15,628 bases of DNA from Irineochytrium annulatum (taxonomy: Eukaryota > Chytridiomycota > Chytridiomycetes > Chytridiales > Chytridiaceae). The position numbers were made by a program, and so were the translations under genes. Numbering within the stretch: the stretch's first letter is position 1; each line of letters starts with the position of its first letter. Shown here one piece after another: positions 1 to 8,500 of the stretch. The DNA lies in NCBI GenBank assembly GCA_027600665.1, contig JADGJL010000681.1:1-15628 (forward strand), in the 5' to 3' direction. A model generated the notes under the pieces. The model did no database searches. It was not told the DNA's origin and saw only the letters and a program-made list of their open reading frames with translations.

Positions 1-1581
1 ACGCTGGCGTGGACCGAGGCGCCGGTTCATGTCACCCGATGTCCTGGCGTCAAGTCCACCCAAAGACTGTAAAAAAGGCCGGCGTCAAGGACTTCCAAGG
101 CTCCACGGCGGGCCCAGGAACCCATCGACGGTGATCACCGCAGGATCATGGCGACGGGGCTATGGCGACGGGGCACCCGACAAGCGGGTAGGGACGGCAG
201 GTTGTTCAAAACCTCCAGGTAAAGTCGACTGCTTTTGCATCAAGTTCCGATCGCTCCCGTCCGTTTTGAAACAGGGTCCGGGACCTTCTGCAGCTGGTCT
301 GGACCTTTTTGGCTCATTCATCGCTGGCATAGGCAAGTAATCGTTTGATGCTTGATGGAATGTCGTGCACCCCATGGTGGCCGGGCAAGAAACGTGCTCT
401 GGTGGCGGATTACCCATCACCCATGCATCATTATTCTACAAACATTCAACATAAAATGCTCTCACTCTTCATCGTCTGGATGACATGCAAGTGGTGTAGG
501 GATTTGATTGTGCCGCTAGCGTGACGACTGACCTGCGTTCGATTGGAGTAGTTGTGAATGTTCGACCGCCGTCGACGAACTGGCACTGTATTCTAGGCTA
601 ACTCACCGTGGGGACCGCAGTGGGAAGTCTGGGTAGGGTGAGGCCAGTCCCAATGTGGCGTGTGGCGCAGGTGTCTGTTGAAGAAGGAATTCTCCTCACT
701 GCCCACAGGTGCACACGGGTGTGAGGGAGAGGGCTGGCGTAATTTAATTTATTGGTGAAGGTTTCTCTTCCTCATTCCCGACCATCACCCCACATAAATG
801 TTCATGTCAAGAAATTACACTGGACAACGATTCATGAAGTTCAAGCACATGACGCGTCATGGCTTCCTGGGAGCCTGCAAGTGTACTGGCAACCGCTACA
901 CAAGATCTTTACGAGCTTCTTTCCTTTGGGCTTGTTGTTACTGCCCCGCCTGTCTTATGAGCGCGCGTCATTCTGCGTTCTCCCGACAGGAAAAATGAAT
1001 AGCCCATATTGGAAGATGGCGATCAAAATAGAGCAGCTGCAGCTCCTTGCAGCTCATTTGCAACTCACGCGGATCCTCCACCTGCGGTTTTGGCACCCAC
1101 GCGGACGCGCGGCCGCTTGCTCCTCCACAAATTCATGAGTGAGTTTACCATAACAACCAAAATTAATTCAGGCCTTCGACGGTTTCGTCCGAAGCGATTT
1201 TCAGGTGGTAAATTTTTTTTCGGATGGCGCAATGCATCGGGGTGGAGTGGTAAACCCAGCGGCGCCTCCGCCAAATGTTCTCGAACTTGCGCCCGTCCTC
1301 TCGGTTGATCGAGAAAAGGCTTCGCCCAAAGAATCGGAATGCGGCTGGCCGCTGCGACGATTGTCGCTCTGCACATCAACCTCATCCCCTCTCGCCTCTC
1401 ACTCCAAGATATACAGAGTTATCCTCTAGCCATATATTTTCGCCACTCGCTGTATCCGACACCCCCAAAGATCGGAGGAATCGGCTGTATTTATCCTCTA
1501 CATCTTGAACTGTCCTCAACACCGCGTGGTCAGCCGGCCTCCCCTCAACCACTTGCCTGCACCACCGGGGCTGTCGACAGA
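1..1581. other. Intergenic / 5' flank, no convincing gene
   Basis: No reading frame here looks like a conserved protein. The longest open stretches (29-340 plus, 752-1138 plus, 1065-1385 minus) have irregular composition and no recognisable motif. The last 150 bases before the ATG at 1582 are pyrimidine-rich and hold AT-rich patches (around 1429-1440 and 1488-1493), as expected for the promoter and leader of the gene starting at 1582. A short tandem repeat lies at 148-175. Confidence 0.6.
148..175. repeat. Short tandem duplication, 14-nt unit
   Basis: The 13 bases ATGGCGACGGGGC occur at 148-160 and again at 162-174, a period of 14. There are only two copies, in DNA with no gene call. A replication-slippage duplication is the simplest explanation. 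Confidence 0.75.
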
Positions 1582-3854
1582 ATGGAGTCCCCTACGAACG
1601 AACTGCCGTCGCAACCTGCCCTTGTGCCCAAGCTCGACGCCCCTCCCAACGAGCACCGCATCGTCTTCGACTCCCCAACAACGGATCAGCTGGCCTGGAG
1701 CAAGGAGCAGCTAGTGTCGTGGACGAGGGACGTGCTCCACGATTGCGTGGCGAGATTCTGCCCAAACGTGCACAGGGACAGGGTCCTGTATGCTGTCGGC
1801 GGCCTTTGCATGGTGGTGTCGGCTCCGTAAGTCTTCTTCTCAACCCCGGCGCTGGCTCGATCGTCCTTGCTAACGCCACACCCCCATGCAGGCGACCAAT
1901 AGGTGAGTTCAGAACCGGGCGGGGGTTACTTCGGGCCGGGACGGGGGACGCGAAGTGGTTGATCGGACAGATGTATTTTGGCGGGTCGCCTCCCCCTCTC
2001 CCCTCGCACGCGAAGCGTCCACTCCTTTTATTATAATCTATAACCCCGCACCAATGATCCTTTAAGTGGTACCTAGCAAGACTCACCATGTCACCAACAG
2101 GCGGAAAGACAAACCCGGGGTTCCGCGAATTCGTCGGCAAGTCATGCACGGACCTGATCGACTGGCTCCTTGACCGCGCTATCGAACCCCCGCTGGGCGG
2201 ACGAGGACGGAAGAAGCTCGACGCCGGCGTGGCGCTGCGGTTCCTGGTCGATGTCGCCAACCGCGTGATCGAGCTTGAGATGCAGGGCAGGAAGGATGAC
2301 GTGGACGAGGCTCTGCTGAGGGGTTTGGATTTGACGGGCCAGGTTGTGCGGGGCAAGATCGTGATTCCGCGGCACTTGAGAAGTGACTACAACGTGACGC
2401 GGGGTGGGAGCGGGGAAGCCGACGAGAACGACATTCGACAATCGGCGGATGCATGTGCTGGTGGGGACACCGGATCCGCCGAGGGAGCCGGGAGCACGGG
2501 CGAGAAGGCGGCCGGGACGGCAACGGGCAGTCCTTGGAGGATTGGTGTTGGGCTCGGAGGGCGAAGGAGGACGGCGGCGTCTGACTCTGGGGCGGGTGCA
2601 GGGTCAAAGTCGAAGTCGCCGCCGAGGGCGCCGGACGCGGATGGGAATGTGGATATCCTGCACGCGGCCGTGAACCTCGTCCCGAGGCCGACTGGCACCG
2701 CGGCCGCCCTCCTGTCACCAGCATTGAGTGAGCCGATTCTTTCATTTGGTTAAAAAGACGCTGACAACTTCGATTTCTCCACAGTCATCGACACTACCCG
2801 ACGTCCTCATGGCCCCGTGCAACCACCTCGGGAGTCCGCCTCGGCCGTCTCCGCGTCGGCATCCGTATCTTCCGTTGCGGCGACAGCAGACCACGCAGTT
2901 CGCCCTGTAGACAACTTAAGTACCCTTGACGACAGACATCAACTTCAGCTGCAGCCAGACTTATACCCGCCCGTTCAACTTCAGCCAGATCAATACCAAT
3001 TCGACCCTTTAAGTCACCAGCAGCAATCTTACCAGAATCAGCAGTACCCGCAGCAGCAACATCAGCAGCAGCATCAGCAGCACCTCCAACAACAGCGCCG
3101 TGAACCTCCTCGCGAGCGCGACTACGACTTTGACCTTATTCAACAGCAGCAGCAACAACACTCACAGCGCCCGCGCAGGGGAGATTATGATGAGCGAGAG
3201 TTTTACGACTTGGATGATTTCGACCGCGGCCGCGACCGTGATTATGATTGGGACGTTGATGTCGACATCCACCGTGCCCATCCTTTGGGATCGATGCACC
3301 CGATCGTCTCCCGTCCGAGCTCCCGCCCAACCACTCCGCCCAGTCGCCGACACAACTCCTCCGCTTCGGGCCAGTCCGCGTCCACCCATCACCCTCACGC
3401 TTCGCCTTACCACCGTCACCATCCTCACCTCCTGCATGGCTCCGCGGGCCCCGGTGGCGGTGGCGGGCCACCTAACCATCCGGCGGGCCCGCACCACAAC
3501 CCCATAAACCACCAGCACGGGAGATGGCCCGCCGACTCCACCGACCCGCCCTGGCCGCCCGTTCACCATCACCAGCAGCAGCATCTCCACCAGCAACGCG
3601 GCCACCAGCAGCAACAGCAGCTCTTCATGCATCACCATCGCCATCAACAACACCAGCAACACCAACTCGCACAGATGCGCGGCCACGGCCCTGGGTCCGG
3701 ACAAGGACCGCCAGGCGATGACGGTGTCGGCGATCACGGTGATACAAGCGGGCCAAGCGGGGGTCCGTCTGTGGGCCGTGGACGATGGAGTAGCGGTGAA
3801 GACGGGTGGGCGGATGCGTGGAACGAGAGGGAGGGTGACGGGCGTAGACGTTAA
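1582..3854 (+). CDS. Uncharacterised protein with Gln/His-rich low-complexity tail (4 exons, 650 aa)
   Basis: The function is not recognised. The model joins 1582-1826, 1892-1902, 2101-2727 and 2785-3854, with stop at 3852-3854. Donors are GTAAGT, GTGAGT and GTGAGC; a TTGCTAACG branch site lies in intron 1 and GCTGAC in intron 3. Phases agree at all three junctions. The N-terminal part (about residues 35-190) looks globular and mostly helical, with Trp, Cys and hydrophobic positions and a segment reading VLYAVGGL. From about residue 200 the chain becomes low-complexity: a Gly/Ala/Ser/Arg stretch, Gln runs (about 373-398), an Asp/Tyr/Arg-rich acidic stretch (about 405-456) and a His/Gln/Pro-rich region (about 495-590), ending in a basic tail. 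Such a tail is common in fungal regulators and condensate-forming proteins, but no DNA-binding motif is visible. The ATG at 1582 is preferred because AT-rich promoter-like patches and a pyrimidine-rich leader precede it. An in-frame ATG at 1339 would add residues that look like leader sequence. The gene converges on PSF1. Confidence 0.72.
1892..1902 (+). other. 11-nt internal microexon of the Gln/His-rich gene
   Basis: GCGACCAATAG is bounded on the left by CATGCAG and on the right by GTGAGT. Exon 1 ends in phase 2 and exon 3 needs one preceding base. Only inclusion of these 11 bases keeps the frame, giving Pro-Arg-Pro-Ile-Gly across the two junctions. Direct joining of exon 1 to exon 3 shifts the frame. 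Confidence 0.65.
1903..2100 (+). other. Intron 2 (198 nt), unusually long for this window
   Basis: The donor is GTGAGT and the acceptor is CACCAACAG. Together with the Argonaute intron 14851-15048, also 198 nt by my coordinates, this is the longest complete intron here; the others are 41-70 nt. The 3' part is AT-rich (around 2028-2042) and has an ATG at 2088 in frame with exon 3, which could start a shorter isoform. Confidence 0.6.
3018..3095 (+). repeat. CAG/CAA-rich coding repeat
   Basis: Interrupted CAG, CAA and CAT triplets encode a Gln/His stretch in exon 4 of the gene beginning at 1582. Further CAG/CAA runs occur at about 3140-3162 and 3570-3670. Mixed synonymous codons suggest selection for the amino acids as well as simple slippage. 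Confidence 0.8.
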
Positions 3855-4587
3855 CGGGTCGGCACCGAGGCCAGTGTTTACGAATTGGGACTTGAGCCTT
3901 ACGCGTCGAAGGGCAGACGCTTGCAAACACCGGTTGAGATGGGGATAACTCGTTTTCCCCTTTCTTGTTACTTTGCATATGGGGATTGGGAAGAAGACAT
4001 ACCCGTGCATTGGTGTATGCATTGAAAGCAGTTTTAGTGTGCGGGGGGTTAAGTCGGGACTTATCTACGAGGTTGAATTGCCTCCGCGGAATTAGTTACT
4101 CTGCCACGTCTAATGTTCGTTTAAGTCTCTTTCCTCGTTACTCAGCTGGAATTGACCTTTTTCTTTCAATTTTTATTTTTTTTATTTTGCACTCAACATA
4201 CAATCGCGACATTGCAAGCACACTCGAGGGGACCGAGGGATATGATGGGAGGCTCGGTTGCTTTCTTGTTAATAATTCGTATAAATTATTCACCAGCGCG
4301 CGACTGCACTCGAGTGGTAGTTTTAGGGGTTGTAATTTTGTAATGTAAAATTGCGATAAAAGTGTATACACCTGCGCCCCTAAAACAGTTTGGTTTGCAT
4401 TTACTGCTTACAACAGTCTGGCCCTGCAACGTATGCGCGCAGGTGGAGGCACGGGTATCCCGTGCAATACATGCTCGGCCTGTACTCATGAGCTTAGTGA
4501 CTAACTGGCGGCGAAACGTGCCCCGGCGCCGACCAGGAAAATATCGGACATATTAAAGCCTTCGTGCGGTGATATCAGTCGTAAACA
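3855..4587. other. Convergent intergenic region, 3' flanks
   Basis: This lies between the stop of the plus-strand Gln/His-rich gene and the stop of PSF1 on the minus strand. It holds a T-rich stretch around 4158-4186 and AT-rich DNA around 4268-4365. Open frames are short and unremarkable. No canonical AATAAA was found on the expected strand close to either stop. It probably carries both 3' UTRs. Confidence 0.6.
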
Positions 4588-5384
4588 TTATGATATTTGC
4601 CTCATGTAACCCATAGAAATGAAGTTCTCCACATCCGTCCGCCGCAGATAATGCTGGCTATGCTTTGTCAACCTGACGATGCTGCCGCTATCCAGCACGA
4701 CCTCCCCAATCTCCCGCAACACCCTGACTTCAATGTACAAATCCCGTGGCGGAACGAGTGGCGCACCGATATCAACGTCCATAAATGACCCTCTAAGATC
4801 TCCCAGGAGCTCCCTGTATGATGACAGGAAGTCGTGCTCGGCGGGCGACATGTTCTTCCGAACCTCCACGGGGAATCCCGTCCCGTTCCCGCCGTCGGCG
4901 TCCCCTCCAACACTGTCGGCGGCCGCCCCGCCGCCAAGGTCCCAGGCAATCGCTCTGATCAGATCCACCCGATGCCGGTGGTAGATCAGCAGCGCTCGCT
5001 TGTTTCTCGTGATGGACAGCTGATGCATCGTGAGGGCTACTTGGAGCGACTTTTGCCGGCTCTTCGCCTCCATCTGTGCACGCACGCGGCCAGCGTCAGT
5101 ATACGTTCGTCAACGAACCATGATATAGCAGCATGGTCCTAACCTCCTCCTCCTGATCCTCGAAGACGGAGTGCTTCAAGGCGTCGATATCCCGCTTCGC
5201 AGTGAGGCAGCCGTCGAACAGGAACTTGGTCTCGCCGATGATGTTCCGTATCATGTCATCGTCGTACCCTTGCAAGATGTCGGCCCGCCGCTTCAGCTTC
5301 CTTATGAGCTTGTTGCTTTCCTCGCTGCGGTTCAGGCGTTAGAAGGATCTGCGGCGAACGAGGCAACACACACCCATAGACCAT
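4588..5384 (-). CDS. PSF1: GINS complex subunit PSF1 (DNA replication), 3 exons, 225 aa
   Basis: PSF1 is one of four GINS subunits. GINS joins Cdc45 and Mcm2-7 to form the CMG helicase at nuclear replication forks. The coding model on the minus strand is 5384-5374 (11 nt), 5324-5144 and 5073-4588. Intron 1 (49 nt) has donor GTGTGT and a TTCTAACG branch site; intron 2 (70 nt) has donor GTTAGG and a TACTGACG branch site. The splice gives an N-terminus MVYGEESNKLIRKLKR, the family's usual start, followed by FLFDGCLTAKRDI. The core has ITRNKRALLIYHRHRVDLIR, then PPRDLYIEVRVLREIGEV. The C-terminal B-domain ends SQHYLRRTDVENFISMGY. Human PSF1 is about 196 residues; the extra length here is mostly a Gly/Ala/Asp-rich insert after the helix ending AIAWDLGG. 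Its start is 126 bp downstream of the DENN gene's stop. Confidence 0.93.
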
Positions 5385-5510
5385 TGTCGGACAGCGATGT
5401 CCGCAATTAATAACCCGTTTAAACAAGTGCACATGCAATATGTATTTGTAAAAAAATGTCTAGATTACTATTTCTATGATGCTAAATAAATTAACAGACA
5501 AAAAAAATAA
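5385..5510 (-). promoter_or_regulatory. Compact DENN 3' UTR / PSF1 promoter interval
   Basis: Only 126 bp separate the stop of the DENN gene from the PSF1 ATG, both on the minus strand. The interval is strongly AT-rich, unlike the flanking coding DNA. It must hold the DENN 3' end signal and the PSF1 promoter, unless PSF1 transcription starts inside the DENN gene. No canonical AATAAA is evident on the minus strand. Confidence 0.5.
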
Positions 5511-8500
5511 TTAGAAACTACTATCGTCGCGGCTCGGACCCCCTGACTTGTCCCATGTCCCTTGCGAAGCTTCCTTTGACGGATTCGTGCTCCCGTCAAG
5601 CTTCTCCTTGATGGCATCCAGCGCATCCATTATGTTGTCGTTGTTTGAACTCGCTTCCATCCGCGTAGCCGCAACGAGCTTACTTAAGCCAAAAACTGTG
5701 TTGGCCTCGGCCAATCCAGACGTCTCTCGTGAGAAGGGCATCTTCCCATCAAAGCTCTCCGCCCGTTTCGTGATGGCTGCCAATTCCTGCAGGGACATCG
5801 TGCTTTCCATACGTTTCGACGCCAGCTTGTCTTCCTCCACAGCGACAATTTGCTCCAGATCGCTAGAAACCGGCGTCTCCGCCGATTGAGGTGCCGTCCA
5901 ACTTTTTGGTGACGGTGCGGGGCCAAGTATAGGCACAGTAGGTGTCGCCTCCTCCGTTGGGACTGGCGACAGCAATGGCGGGGCCACCTCGTCTTCCTGC
6001 ACACTTGCTGGCGTATTCGCAGCAACCTCGGACATCTCCCGATTAAGTGATTTCCCCGCAGGAGCGTTTTGACTAATGCCCTTCTTCCCTTTGAAACTCC
6101 GTAGGCTCGAGCTTCGGCTCCGGACGGAACTCGGCAGAGAGCTCAGCGACACTTCCCTTTCAACTTTTTTCCAGATGGATACCACGTTTTGCCGAACGCT
6201 CATCTCGACGATCTCCTTATGGACGGCACCGACCATATGCGCCAAGGGGTGAGCGTACTTTTCCCGCGGGAAAGAAACTTCCTCAAGCGGGCTATCCTCC
6301 AACGGGGAATCGATTGTACCTCGATGATCCTCGTATATTGTCAGAACCCGGAATAGGCGGAAAAGGATGTTCTGAAGCTCGTCCTGATCAGATCTGTTCA
6401 TGACAAACCATCTGGTCAAATGGATGAATCTTAAAATGGCATTACCCATCAACAAGCTGCTCCTCGTCGGCGGCCCTCATCAGGATAAGGTGTTGCGCGT
6501 GTAGGTCGTCCAAAGCACAGTTGACCTCTTCGGGACTCATACTAGACAGGTGCGCTCCCTCCCAACGATCTATCACCTCGGTGACTGCCTTCAGGCGTTC
6601 CTCAAATAATTCCCTTCTCTGCTCATCGGAAAGGTGCCCTATTGAAACGATTTGGCCGTTCCCGATCTTTTGGAAGTGCTTGAAGTACGTTTGCATCCAC
6701 TTTGCGAGATCCTTTTTCCGTTTCTACGTTTGCAAGGTTTAAGCGTCAGAAGGATGATGCGCTGCCTATTATCAATCGATAACGTACCATCCCCGATACG
6801 GCACGAGCGCGCTGAACAAGCTCAATCGTATGAGACCGCATCATCCGTTGGTCAGCTTGATTGACAAGCGGGTGCACGCTCCGTGGGGGGATCAACAACG
6901 AGTCGTCAAGGGTCGTGGGAAAGACTGAGGTTGAATAAGTTTTATCTGTCACAGCAGGGTTTAGCGTTCGGACGTGTGACAAAATCATTACGTGGATCGA
7001 GGCTCTCAAGATTGGGTGACGCAATAGCCACAGTGGCGCGGATATTATAGGTGCTGTCTTTCAAGAACGGCGTCGTCTCCTTACTCAGTTTAAGCTTCGA
7101 TCTATTTAGCTTCGCCTTGATGGATTCATCGAAGAAAAGGATCTCGTAATCCGATTCAGGGCGTTCGATTCGATCTAAGGTAAATTGCGCAAAGGATTGG
7201 GTGTTTACTAGTTGGGACAGGAAGGGCTTCAAAGAATGAGTTAGGCCTGATGACTTAATTGCAATCCTACCTTCGATTCTTTATCTTGCCCATTAATGAA
7301 ATCTTCCTTCTTAAACCAGTCCTCGAGAACGAGATTCATCCCTTGGATGTTGGCGATACTCGGTGTAAGGCACAGATCCACCTCCGAGCCCTTCCGCGCC
7401 GCATCTTCCTCCATCGCACGCTTCAGCGGTTCGGGGATCACCAGGCATGTCCGATAATTCTTCAAAAGGGACGTAAACACTTTCAGGAAGGACGCCTGGA
7501 TTTTCCGGTCGTTAAACGTGTTTATGCATGGATGGCATTCAATCAGCGGCAGGCACTTCGAATGGATGCTGAATCCGCAAGCTAATCTCGCGTTAGACAA
7601 CCCACGGCGTTTTGTGGTGCAAAGCTTACATTCACATTTCAGAACGGGAGGGTTCTCCGGATTTCGAAGCTCCTCCTGACAAAGCCTGCAAAGGTGCTCA
7701 GGCATCTTCGGCATGCAATCCCCCTTTAGCAACGTCGCTGACCCCGTGACCTGACGCTTCCCCGATGTATTCCCATTTAGGCTCAACTGGCTCGACAGAT
7801 CGTTATTGCTCAATTGATCCCTGCTCGAGCTTCTGCTCTTGACCCCAAACACCCTGCTAAACGTCGGTAGGCCCTTCGAAACCTCTCGGACGGGTGGGGC
7901 CGACAGCTGGTCGTTCGAATTAAGTGGGGTCGCGGACAAGTTTGTCGTGGATGGGATGTTGGTCCCCAACGACGTAAGCACCTCGACGTCATCGTCCCCA
8001 ATGTCCGCCTCCCTGCCTGCAGGTTCCAACCGCACCTCCGTAAAAACATGACCCTCGTGCCGCAGCGCAGCAAGATTCTGTAGTGATCCGCCGCTGTTGC
8101 TTTGTGCTGGAGAGGCGGGTGAAGGAGTCGGACCATTCCCGTTATTCACTTGATTAAAAAACGTCGGGCTGGTGATGGCGCTAGATGTGGTGGAGGCGAC
8201 CGACATCGATATCCGGGTCGCCACTGATTGGTTTCGAGAAAGGAGCGAGATGCCGTCGGAGGGCTGCATGAACATCCGATCGTTAGTGTTGTTTGAGCGA
8301 TGCCGCCGGGGTATTGACGCGGCGCGGACCGGATGTGATGCGGAAGAGGATGACGAGGTTAAGGAGCTGAGTATTGATGTGAAGTTTATCCCCTAACACC
8401 GTTTCATTAGTTCCTCTTTCGAGTGACGAAACTTACGCTATCGGCGGTTGCCTTCGCACTATCCGGATATGGGGATACAATAGATGAACCAGGGGATTGC

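Noticed and set aside
752..1138. Plus-strand open frame of 128 codons
   Set aside because: Composition is irregular, nothing recognisable is coded, overlapping frames are equally open and no splice-linked partner was found.
1592..2356. Long minus-strand open frame (254 codons) opposite the Gln/His-rich gene
   Set aside because: It is antisense to exons 1-3 and both introns of a better supported gene. Arg/Pro/Ser-rich composition is typical of a GC-rich shadow frame.
3162..4022. Minus-strand open frame of 286 codons opposite the Gln/His-rich tail
   Set aside because: Reverse reading of CAG/CAC-rich coding repeats yields Leu/Val-rich shadow frames. No conserved motif is present.
6394..6445. 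Alternative acceptor in the last DENN intron giving a 34-nt intron and six more residues
   Set aside because: Frame would also be kept, but 34 nt is shorter than any other intron here. The acceptor giving 52 nt fits the size range.
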